Shown here piece after piece: positions 8,101-15,800 of a stretch of 18,798 bases of DNA. Origin of the DNA: Caldifarciminota bacterium 4484_100 (GTDB taxonomy: Bacteria; Hydrothermota; Tepidihabitantia; SM23-42); contig MUKB01000002.1 of NCBI GenBank assembly GCA_002049785.1, positions 1 to 18,798 of the forward strand, written 5' to 3'. The notes beneath the pieces are model-generated. The model was not told the origin of the DNA and ran no database searches. It saw nothing but the letters and a program-made list of their open reading frames with translations. The stretch's first letter is position 1; each line of letters starts with the position of its first letter. A program made the position numbers and the translations under genes.

Positions 8101-8648
8101 ACCCTGATACATCACTTCTGCTTATCTACACTGCGTTCAATTCCGGAGGAACACTCGATTCTGTGGGTCTTTATGAACTTGACAGGGAATTTGGTGATGT
8201 GATTCAAAGGGTCTTGTTCCCGGGTTGGAATGCACGCGGTGTTGAATATGATCCAAGGGATGGCAATTACTGGGTGACGATTGCTCAGGGGCCGGACCGC
8301 TCAATCGTAAAGATTGCCGGTTTCTACGGTATTACTCCAGGGGTTAATGAACAGAGGTTGACATCAACACGGCCAATATCACTTTCACCGGGTATGCCTA
8401 ACCCGTTTACTGAGCAGGTAAAGATTTCATATTCGCTTCCTGCAAGGATGAAGGTTAGGCTGGCCCTTTATGATGTAACGGGCAGGTTGGTTACAACTCT
8501 GGTTAATGGTGTTGAAGAACCCGGTGTAAAAACAATTATATGGGATGGTAAGTCTGATAACGGTTCATTAATCTCAAATGGTGTCTACTTCTGCTATCTT
8601 GAGACCGAAGATGGTTCACTCGTGAGGAAGATCGTTCATACTAAATAG
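5190..8648 (+). CDS. Secreted KP-43-like subtilisin (peptidase S8) with C-terminal sorting-type domain
   Basis: This 1152-residue exported serine protease starts at ATG 5190, behind an excellent Shine-Dalgarno. The N-terminus is a short hydrophobic signal (SLCLILLVGL). Residues 62-206 hold two similar prodomain-like units, each a ferredoxin-like pattern ending in W-V-G-N-Y-E-P or W-I-E-P-W. The catalytic domain shows Asp243 (SDTGI), His294 (WHGTH), oxyanion Asn398 (SAGNDGP) and Ser473 (SGTSMASP), so all key residues are present. The 90-residue gap between His and Asn and the following barrel (ITLVWTDYYA ... NVPQGPQPFALVVSGG) resemble KP-43-type subtilases. Next come an Ig-like unit with an acidic loop (GNGNGRIDPGE), a propeller-like region at about 820-1045, and a FlgD-like tail (PNPFTE, LYDVTGR, NGVYFCYLE) ending in a basic VRKIVHTK. 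The tail likely directs secretion or surface attachment. A strong terminator follows. Confidence 0.9.
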   Translation: MSLSLCLILLVGLHPQERSPLINPPIARNFTPQYQVEYDYISINGYHFNPKQGTPAIPEELRGETGYYLIQLKGPVFNDMKALIESYGVRLDEYIPYNTFIARLNPTQKSIIEGLSFVNWVGNYEPAYKISPLFEEIRDENKMILLLFNDADVDGVVNELKRMGCEVLDVELTENNKVVEIWAERSKIPELSHIPGIMWIEPWMETVLFNSNAQWVTQTWKQNSRRIWNKGIDGEGQVVTTSDTGILTSHNMVRDPSYPINNVGDYPNHRKIIAYKIPSGSSATFGDNANGSWHGTHTCGTICGDDSYVGGTEPDDGMPFKAKMYFEDIGDDWGGLSLPSNYDNLWLPPYNGNAGGAARSSSNSWGQTSGNSYTSTARMVDIFMWNHKDFLISFSAGNDGPGSGTVHPPATAKDCITAGACGNGSGANMMASFSSRGPTADNRIKPTVTAPGSNLRSSVGPNDDSYTLMSGTSMASPCIGGNMALVRDYFASGFYPTGVETPSNAWSYISAAMVKAILINGAKPDIQGSTIPDNNTGWGRICLDNVLYFANDIRQLAVWDDTVGVSTGQTKNFQVTVNNQSEPLKITLVWTDYYAASGANPAIVNNLNLRVTGPNATEYRGNQYSGGQSIPNPSSWDTRNVEENVRRDVPETGIWTIEVIGQNVPQGPQPFALVVSGGLGNLSDPVLHISGDLIEDPSPGGNGNGRIDPGETVYLTDTLVNSSAAGVTSCVGTLRESSPYITLLDSVGNFGDIPVGASGHNGSSRFRFSVSSTTPDGTLIPFVLHLTGSGGYTQDIEFELLVGLGGLQVIWGPKQLEIEPGDTHFIYGLGYNPNNDRLYVTNFYEKHIYMYTSDSNATYLGYINAPDTMGTDIKYCSYDNTLWFAGSNTKRVYKIDLSGNVLRQFNNPASTYPCGLAWLESSRLLYLSDRMTDNTSSYIYRTDTLGNWDLQITVPLYAVNATRCLALEPNNPDTSLLLIYTAFNSGGTLDSVGLYELDREFGDVIQRVLFPGWNARGVEYDPRDGNYWVTIAQGPDRSIVKIAGFYGITPGVNEQRLTSTRPISLSPGMPNPFTEQVKISYSLPARMKVRLALYDVTGRLVTTLVNGVEEPGVKTIIWDGKSDNGSLISNGVYFCYLETEDGSLVRKIVHTK

Positions 8649-8661
8649 GGAATAAAAAACA

Positions 8662-8702
8662 GGGGTCGAGCAGGAGTGATGATCTCTGACTCGGCCCCTT
8701 TT
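8662..8702 (+). terminator. Intrinsic terminator of the subtilase gene
   Basis: GGGGTCGAG (8662-8670) pairs with CTCGGCCCC (8690-8698) in a 9-bp stem with one G-U pair, and a shorter inner pairing (GAG/CTC) lies in the loop. The stem is followed at once by TTTTCTATTT. It starts 13 bases after the subtilase stop. Confidence 0.85.
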
Positions 8703-8902
8703 CTATTTAGATATCTTATTCGTCGGTTAGAACATTTAATTTTTCCTTGGGAGAACTATTTTTTGAACCTCATAAGATTGGCCATCTTATTTACAGACTT
8801 TACAGCAATCTATAGAATAAATTCCTTGGACGGGGATTGGGATGGTTTTGCATTCAGGGGACTACGATGAATTTAATCGAGACTTAAGAGTAAATTTGTA
8901 AA
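8703..8902. other. Gene-free AT-rich spacer containing one palindrome
   Basis: I see no convincing coding region here; an open frame that begins inside the terminator and ends at 8870 has no ribosome site or recognisable protein. The one clear structure is ATAAGAT-TGGCC-ATCTTAT (8772-8790), a perfect 7-bp inverted repeat around a 5-base centre. It lies about 110 bases upstream of the regulator's promoter. It could be an operator or a weak hairpin. Confidence 0.45.
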
Positions 8903-8930
8903 TTGACATTTTGATTAAATTATTTATTAT
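8903..8930 (+). promoter_or_regulatory. Promoter for the upstream ORF and SARP-type regulator
   Basis: TTGACA (8903-8908), a 16-bp spacer and TATTAT (8925-8930) are embedded in a very AT-rich run. An overlapping alternative -10, TATAAA (8928-8933), would have a 19-bp spacer. The start point would be near 8937. The first start codon met by a ribosome is ATG 8958, not that of the large regulator. Confidence 0.65.
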
Positions 8931-8957
8931 AAATAATAATCAATTTTTGGAGCGATT

Positions 8958-9083
8958 ATGATATTTTTGTCTGCGAAAAATGTTTTGATTGTTCTGAATA
9001 CCAAAAAATCTTTAAGACATTCAAGGAATGTTGTTATGTATGCTGTTAAGAATAGACCGGTGTTCGAGTATGGCTGTTTCTAA
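8958..9083 (+). CDS. Possible 41-codon upstream ORF overlapping the regulator
   Basis: ATG 8958 follows GGAG (8949-8952) with a five-base gap, the best ribosome site in this region. It opens a 41-residue frame (MIFLSAKNVLIVLNTKK... ending EYGCF) that stops at TAA 9081-9083. It overlaps the first 50-odd bases of the large regulator in another frame. The peptide is basic with a short hydrophobic start and resembles nothing I know. It could serve translational coupling: its stop lies 11 bases past an internal regulator start at ATG 9070, which itself lacks a clear Shine-Dalgarno. It may equally be a chance frame. Confidence 0.35.
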   Translation: MIFLSAKNVLIVLNTKKSLRHSRNVVMYAVKNRPVFEYGCF

Positions 9084-12000
9084 TCATAGTAAAAAGGCGA
9101 TTACTACCTATCGCAGATTACTGAATAGAGAACCCATCCCTTTTGTTGGCAGGGATGAGGTAATTTTAAATCTTCGTGAACATTTTAACAGGGTTTTTAA
9201 TAACGAAGGAAGTGCAGTTTTGATATATGGTGAAAATGGCGTTGGTAAGACAAGGTTGGTTGAGGAGTTCATAGATAATATCGACCATTCTGATATTTTT
9301 ATTTTTAAGGGGCGAGCATACAACACAGGTGGTCCATTTATTGAACCTTTTAATACTATAATTGACCAATCCCTGCAAAATTTTACATACAAGACGCATA
9401 TAATCACAAAATTCATCAGTATAGATACAGCACCGATAATCTTGAGAATATTGCCTCAATTAAGGACATTCTATCCAGTTGAAATAGAGCCAGTTGTATC
9501 TAACGAAGAAGAACTTTTCTCCGCAGTTTACCAGATAATCGAGAATATTTCGAGATTGAAACCGATGTTGATTTTTATCGATGATGCCCATCTTCTGCGA
9601 CCTTCAGCAAGGAAGTTACTTGAATTTATAATAGAAAGAATCGAGGACAAACCTATATTTTTCGTTATATGTTTAACGACGTCTCTGTTAGAACAACAAA
9701 GATGTATGGGGTTGTTGACAAACGAATGTTTACAGTTATGTCCTGTTAAACTTACAAGATTCTCTTCAAATTTGACGATTAAACTCATCTGCCAGATTTT
9801 TCAAGAAGAGCTGTCAACTGAGTTCTGTCAGTGGGTTTATCGTATTAGCAAAGGGAACCCATTTTTTATCAGGGAGTTAATTAAAGAATTATTCAGCCAT
9901 AATGTGCTTTTATTTAATGAAAAGACTCAGAAGTGGTGTATTAAGAAGAATTATAAAGACATTGAAATTCCACATTCTATGAAGAAGATATTTATCAGCA
10001 GGCTCAGAAAGATAGAAAAAGAGGGGGCTGCATATCTTGAGGTGGCTTCGTTGTTAGGAGAGCGGTTTCAGCCTGATTTGGTGAGGCAAGTTTTAGATTT
10101 TTCTGTTGGCCAGGCAAAACAGGTTCTGGCGCGACTCTATGAACGTTATTTGATCCCTGTGGTGGAGACGAACAGCGTTCAGTTCATTCATCCGCTTTTG
10201 AGAGAAACCATACGGGGAGATATTTCTCAGGATAAACAGCGTATTTTGCATCGCCGTATTGCCGAAGTTTTGAAGAAAGTTACACCTTTTGAGTTCAGTT
10301 TGAGGGCTCAACATGCCACTGCATTAATTACAGAAAAAGAGTATAATTTGAATCTATTCCACCTGGTATTTAATGCTGCAAGGGAACAGGAACAGAGAGG
10401 TGATTTGACATCTGCATACAGTTATTATAATCTGGCGTTGGCGATAATTGATAAATACCGAAATGATGGTTTGGGTGCGATAATCATAAGGGCACACCTG
10501 TATATTCTGGAGCAGTCGTTGAAAAATAAAGATATCTCCCCTGAAGAAGCTTCGGCTGTCACCCAGCGGCTTTTCCGTTTTGGATTATTCTCGCTTGGTG
10601 TAAACTTGTACATTGCTGCCTATCGTAGTTTATATAATCAGTTTCGTTTTTTTGCAGCAGAAAAGTATATAAAAAAGTTGTTGAAACTAATCGCTGGATA
10701 TGATGTACCAAGGGCGATTACATTTCGTGTGCGAATTGAACATTGCCTTGTTTTAAGACGGACTGGTGAAGCGGAAAAGGTGCGGGCTATGGTTGAGAGA
10801 TTATTTAAGAAGTATAACCCGGAAGATAACTTTTTTGCATATGGGTGTGGTTTAAACACCCTTGGATTAATACATTTTCGTGAAGGCGATTATGAGAAGG
10901 CCTCTCGATTGTTTAATAAGTTGCTCGAAATGGCTGAAAGATTTTGTCAGTTAGGTATGAAGGCTGTTGCCCAGGTAAATTTAGCATCGACTTATATCCG
11001 AATGGGCAAATTTCTCCAGGCCAGAAACTTACTGTCTGATTATCAGAGGATGATTTATACCAGCGGGAAGGAATATAAATTGCCCATTCTCTGGGAAGCA
11101 TATGCAACCTGCTCGTATTTTGAAGGGAAATTTGAAGATTCCCTTAAGTACTTTGATAAGGCATTGGAATGTGCAGTTAAGGATTATCACAAATTTTCCT
11201 GCAGCCTTGGTAAGGCAAATGTGTTGCATGATCTTGGGAAATTGGATGAAGCTTACAGTATAATTCAGAAGTATCTGGTTGATAAAATCGATCCGAAGGG
11301 GCAGGAAGAATGGGTATCATATTTCCATATTCTCTGGGCAAAATGTCATCTTAAACAGGATAATTATAAAAAAGCGAGAAGATTTCTGCTGCAGGCAATC
11401 AGATTATCGAAAAGAAATAAACTCCATATAGAGTATGCGACGGCTTTAGTTTTGAAAGGAGTTGTGAATTCAAAGCTTAATAGTAAGTCAAGAGAGATAG
11501 ATATCAGAAAAGGGGTTGAGATATTGAAGCATCGCAAGGCTTACAGTTGTCTGGGCATAATCCTTTGTGATGTAGGATTTGTTTTTAAAGATAGCGGATT
11601 GTTCCAGGAAGGGCTGTCAATTTTAAAGAAAATTGGGGCTGAATCCAGAATCAAGTTCTATATACAAAAGGCTAAGTCTTGTGGTCTACCGTGTCGGAGC
11701 ATATCTTTTATTACCAAGGATAAGTTGTGGGTGCAGACCTTTGGCGGATTGAAGGTGCACCATTCAGAGGATATGGACAGCCTGACAAATCGAGAATGGA
11801 AGTCCGCCAAGGCGCGTGAACTATTCTGTTTATTGCTTCTTGGGACTGAATCCAATGGAATGACCTGGGAGGAGTTAGCTCTGCATCTGTGGCCTAATTT
11901 TGGAACAAAAAAGGCCAGGAATAATTTTCATTTCACGCTATCGACATTGAGGGATGTGCTCGGTTCTGAGTATATTATCTATCAAAATAATGTTTATTTT

Positions 12001-12468
12001 ATCAATAAAGAGAAAATTCATTTTGACCTATGGGATTTTGAGGAGCGATACAAAGAATTTAAGCAGAGTTTGAGGGATAAAAAACAGCATCTTGCCCAGA
12101 AATATGCAATTGAGGCATTGAAGATAGCAGAGAGCAGTTTCTTACCGGAGTTTCATAATCAATTGGTTGAAATGAGACGATTACAGATAAATACAATAAT
12201 TGAAGAGTTGTTACTCTGGCTTGCAAACCGTTACTATGAAAAGTTTGAGTATTTTGAGGCGATAAGATGCTGTTATCGTCTTTTAGGAAAGGACCCGATG
12301 AACGAAACTGCACATCGTATAATCATCAAGGCATACATTGATTCAGGTGAGAGGGGCAGGGCAATTCGTCAGTATAAGAGGCTTGCTTCACTGCTCAAGA
12401 AAAATATCGGTATAGAACCTTCGCCGGAAACAAAGAAAATTATTGAAAAAGTAGGTTCTACCTCATAG
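9028..12468 (+). CDS. Large AAA-ATPase/TPR/SARP-BTAD transcription regulator
   Basis: This 1146-residue cytoplasmic regulator has three parts. The N-terminal AAA/STAND-type ATPase follows PFVGRDEVI and has Walker A GENGVGKT (68-75) and Walker B MLIFIDDAH (180-188, acidic D185/D186). Residues about 400-880 are helical TPR-like repeats (e.g. GLIHFREGDYEKASRLFNKL), the usual ligand- or partner-sensing part. From about residue 900 comes a winged-helix DNA-binding domain (FGGLKV ... W.SAKARELFCLLL ... LWP ... FTLSTLRDVLG). A bacterial transcription activation domain follows (from HFDLWDFEE to GIEPSPETKKII). Together these make a SARP-family activator that probably hydrolyses ATP to switch DNA binding. 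In Streptomyces AfsR the SARP part is N-terminal; here it is C-terminal, an order known from other large BTAD regulators. Translation may start at ATG 9028 or ATG 9070; neither has its own good ribosome site. It could control the flanking surface-protein genes; that is inference from position. Confidence 0.85.
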   Translation: MLLCMLLRIDRCSSMAVSNHSKKAITTYRRLLNREPIPFVGRDEVILNLREHFNRVFNNEGSAVLIYGENGVGKTRLVEEFIDNIDHSDIFIFKGRAYNTGGPFIEPFNTIIDQSLQNFTYKTHIITKFISIDTAPIILRILPQLRTFYPVEIEPVVSNEEELFSAVYQIIENISRLKPMLIFIDDAHLLRPSARKLLEFIIERIEDKPIFFVICLTTSLLEQQRCMGLLTNECLQLCPVKLTRFSSNLTIKLICQIFQEELSTEFCQWVYRISKGNPFFIRELIKELFSHNVLLFNEKTQKWCIKKNYKDIEIPHSMKKIFISRLRKIEKEGAAYLEVASLLGERFQPDLVRQVLDFSVGQAKQVLARLYERYLIPVVETNSVQFIHPLLRETIRGDISQDKQRILHRRIAEVLKKVTPFEFSLRAQHATALITEKEYNLNLFHLVFNAAREQEQRGDLTSAYSYYNLALAIIDKYRNDGLGAIIIRAHLYILEQSLKNKDISPEEASAVTQRLFRFGLFSLGVNLYIAAYRSLYNQFRFFAAEKYIKKLLKLIAGYDVPRAITFRVRIEHCLVLRRTGEAEKVRAMVERLFKKYNPEDNFFAYGCGLNTLGLIHFREGDYEKASRLFNKLLEMAERFCQLGMKAVAQVNLASTYIRMGKFLQARNLLSDYQRMIYTSGKEYKLPILWEAYATCSYFEGKFEDSLKYFDKALECAVKDYHKFSCSLGKANVLHDLGKLDEAYSIIQKYLVDKIDPKGQEEWVSYFHILWAKCHLKQDNYKKARRFLLQAIRLSKRNKLHIEYATALVLKGVVNSKLNSKSREIDIRKGVEILKHRKAYSCLGIILCDVGFVFKDSGLFQEGLSILKKIGAESRIKFYIQKAKSCGLPCRSISFITKDKLWVQTFGGLKVHHSEDMDSLTNREWKSAKARELFCLLLLGTESNGMTWEELALHLWPNFGTKKARNNFHFTLSTLRDVLGSEYIIYQNNVYFINKEKIHFDLWDFEERYKEFKQSLRDKKQHLAQKYAIEALKIAESSFLPEFHNQLVEMRRLQINTIIEELLLWLANRYYEKFEYFEAIRCCYRLLGKDPMNETAHRIIIKAYIDSGERGRAIRQYKRLASLLKKNIGIEPSPETKKIIEKVGSTS

Positions 12469-12512
12469 TCTCTATTCTAATAAAAATCTAATAGTTTTTA
12501 CTAAAATCATAT

Positions 12513-12716
12513 ATGAAAATCTATTTATGCCCGCGCTGCAATTTTTTCGGGGATGAGATAAAAGAATACTGTCCTCTGTGCGGCTGTCGGATGATTTCAG
12601 AATGTCCTGAATGCGGTCATCCCATTGTTAATCCGCTCTCTTATTATTGCACTGCATGTGGGTTTGAATTCAGGAAGATGACATTACCGAGCAAAAAGGC
12701 AAGGATAAAGAGGTGA
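12513..12716 (+). CDS. Small double zinc-ribbon protein
   Basis: This 67-residue protein has eight cysteines in four CxxC knuckles: C6/C9 with C20/C23 and C31/C34 with C46/C49. It forms two predicted zinc ribbons (CPRC..CPLCG and CPECG..CTACGFEF) followed by a basic tail, KKARIKR. Such small zinc ribbons bind nucleic acid or protein; no specific role can be named. It starts 44 bases after the regulator's stop. No Shine-Dalgarno precedes the ATG, and a TAAAAT (12502-12507) lies five bases before it, which would suit a leaderless start, but no good -35 accompanies it. It may instead be read from the regulator's transcript and act as its partner; both ideas are inference. Confidence 0.75.
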   Translation: MKIYLCPRCNFFGDEIKEYCPLCGCRMISECPECGHPIVNPLSYYCTACGFEFRKMTLPSKKARIKR

Positions 12717-12771
12717 TTGAATGATACGGAGGGTCTCATATATGGAATGTTCAAGGATAAGATATCCTCTA

Positions 12772-12799
12772 TTGAAAGTTTTTGAGGGCTGGTGATAGT
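12772..12799 (+). promoter_or_regulatory. Weak candidate promoter for the surface fibre gene
   Basis: TTGAAA (12772-12777) and GATAGT (12794-12799) are separated by 16 bp, the same spacing as the stronger promoters here, but the -10 matches only four of six consensus bases. A weak promoter that needs an activator would fit the SARP gene just upstream; that is inference. Confidence 0.35.
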
Positions 12800-12814
12800 T
12801 TTTTAATGGTCAGA

Positions 12815-12851
12815 AACAGCTCGGTTGAGCACAGCTGTTATATGCTTTTTT
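12815..12851 (+). promoter_or_regulatory. Leader hairpin followed by a T run
   Basis: AACAGCT (12815-12821) and AGCTGTT (12833-12839) form a 7-bp perfect inverted repeat with an 11-base loop. A six- to seven-T run ends at 12851, just before the fibre gene's Shine-Dalgarno. It could act as a terminator or attenuator between promoter and gene, or as an operator. The five bases between stem and T run make it a poor canonical terminator. Confidence 0.35.
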
Positions 12852-12868
12852 GATAACAAGGAGGTAAG

Positions 12869-15800
12869 ATGAATATCAAAAAACTATGGTTAATCTCTTT
12901 AATTCTCCTGGCTATTGGTTATACCCAGGAGACAAGACTGGTGCCAGAGGCGAGACTGGTACCAAAACTGCTCAATTATCAAGGGTATCTGACTGATACT
13001 CTGAATGTACCGATCTATGGTACCCTTGATATGGTCTTTCGCATTTATGATGCGTCGACCGGAGGTAATGAGCTATGGAGTGAGACTCAAACTGGTGTTA
13101 TCATTGAACGGGGAATTTTCAGTGTATTGCTCGGTAATATTACCGCAATTCCAGATTCAATCTTTACTGGTGGAACTGCACGGTGGTTGGAGATTGTGGT
13201 TGATGGGAATACCTTATCACCGCGTACCCGGATTACCTCAGTAGGTTATGCATATACTGCAACCTATTCAGATACTGCAGAGTATGCGAGGAATGCAACT
13301 GCAGATAATGACTGGGTTCGAGGAACAGCACCTCTTGATTCGGTTCTTTTTACTGCTAATTATCTTGGCATTGCCCGGGGTGGGGCAGGTAATGCACTCT
13401 ATGGAACTGATGCCTATACCCATACAAACCTTGGTGCCTATGCTTGCACCACCGGTGTGGCTGGACAGAATTGTTCATATATTACAATCTGTGGTGGTTA
13501 TCGGAATTGTGCTGATTCTTCGTACAGTGTGGTGGTTGGTGGTTATCAAAATCGTGCCGGGGAACGACATTCTTCTGTCGGTGGTGGATATATGAATACT
13601 GCCAGTGGATATTGTTCATTTATTGGTAGTGGAAGCAGTAATACTGCCAGCTCCACTTATTCAGCTATTTCTGGTGGGTTTAGTAACGATGCGGGTGGTA
13701 ATTTTTCGGTTATTGCTGGTGGAAGGGAGAATACTGCCAGCAGTGGTTATACAGTAGTATCAGGTGGTTATACCAATACTGCGAGTGGTATTTATTCGGT
13801 TGTGGCGGGTGGAGAAGAGAATGTTGTTGAGGCTACGCATTCTGCGATTCTGGGTGGTTTGGGTGATACGATTACATCGACTGCTGGTTATTCTTATCTT
13901 TTTGGTATCGGTAGTAAGTTGACCCAGGATTCGACCTTTATGGTGGATATGCCCCATATCCGGTTTGGGGATGAAGCAAGCGGTTATGAGTTTCCGAGCA
14001 GTGATGGTTTGGCGAATCAGGTGATGGTGACTGATGGTAGTGGTCAGCTTTCCTGGACAACTATAGAAGATAACGACTGGATACGAGGTAGTCCTGATAG
14101 TATTTTATTTACCACCAAAGCACTTGGGGTTGCACGAGGGGCTGTTGGTAATGTTCTTTACGGAACTCTTGTATTCAGACATATGAATTTTGGTGGATAT
14201 GCTTGTACGACTGGAACCGACGGTTCTAATTCGAGTTATTTAGTAATATGTGGCGGTTACGGAAATCATGCTGATTCAAGTTATGCTACAGTTGTGAATG
14301 GATTTAGAAATAAAGCATTGGGTCAATATTCTTTTATCGGTTCAGGATATTATAACTATAGTAAAGGACAGGCATCGGCTGTATGCGGTGGCCGCAACAA
14401 TGAGGCGGATGGCTTTCGTTCGTTTATCGGAGGCGGATATAGTAATGACGCTGGCACTTCACAATCAGATACCGCAGCGGTTGTTGCTGGGGGTTGGAAT
14501 AACTCCTCGACTGGAGCCTATTCTTTTATCGGTGGCGGTATGAATAATACTGCAAACGCCTGGGCGGCGACGGTAGGTGGTGGATACTCTAATATCGCCT
14601 CCACCGGATATGCCACAGTTGCCGGAGGGAATAATAATACCGCCAGTGGTTCTATGTCTGTTGTTGCTGGTGGTCATAGTAATAGTGCTACAAATACTAA
14701 TACGACAGTCGGCGGGGGATACCTTAATTATGCAGGTGGTTACTACGCAACAGTAGGTGGTGGATACCAGGATAGTGTAATTGCAAGATATGGTGGAATA
14801 TTGTCTGGTTATAATAATCGTGCGGGTGATTTGTACTCTGATTCGGCAGCAGTTGTTGTTGGTGGAAGGGAGAACTCAGCTATTGCTAAGTACTCTTTCA
14901 TAGGTGGTGGGAGAGATAACACTGTTGACGGTTTGTATTCAGCAATACTTGGTGGTTACGGCGATACGGTTAGTGGTGACTATTCTTATCTTTTCGGAAT
15001 TAATAGCGACCTTAATGGAGATTCTACCTTTATGGTGGATATGCCGCATATTCGGTTTGGTGATGAGACGAATGGTTATGAGTTTCCGAACAGTGATGGT
15101 TTAGCGAATCAGGTGATGGTGACTGATGGTAATGGTCAGCTTTTCTGGGCTGATGGTGCGTCGTTTTCTAAGTGGTCAGTGACCGATTCAGTTTTATATA
15201 CAAACAATCGCTGGGGTATTGCTCGAGGTGGGGCTAACAATGCACTCTATGGAACTTATGCCTATACACATACGAACATCGGTGCCTATGCCTGTACTAC
15301 TGGAGTTGATGGGTCTAACTATTCATTTATTACAATCTGTGGTGGTTATCGTAATCGGGCAGATTCCTCAAACAGCACAGTGGTTGGTGGTTATCGTAAT
15401 CGTGCGCAGGGGATGTATTCTTTTGTCGGTGGTGGATATAGGAATTTAGGTGGGGGTCGCTTCGCAACCGTGTGTGGTGGTGATTTTAATACCAGTAATG
15501 GTACTGCCAGCACGGTTGGTGGTGGATATTACAACTTTGCCAGTGGTGGGTATGCATCAGTATGTGGAGGATCTGCAGATACAGTTAAAGCATATTTTGG
15601 TGGTATTCTATCAGGTCGTATTAATCTTGCTGGTGACGAGGCAACTGATACTGCGGCAGTCGTCGTTGGCGGTTGGAACAACTCGGCGACTGCGAAATAT
15701 AGTTTTGTTGGTGGTGGCAGGAATAATAATGCACGGGGTTTATACTCGGTAGTTTGTGGTGGTGGTGGACCAGCGGTTGCTGATTCCAATTCTGCACTTG

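Noticed and set aside
8676..8870. 64-codon frame after the subtilase
   Set aside because: It begins inside the terminator hairpin, has no ribosome site, and its product resembles nothing known.
12481..12500. TAAAAA/TTTTTA inverted repeat after the regulator as a terminator
   Set aside because: The stem is only A-T pairs with no T run after it, so it is expected by chance in such AT-rich DNA.
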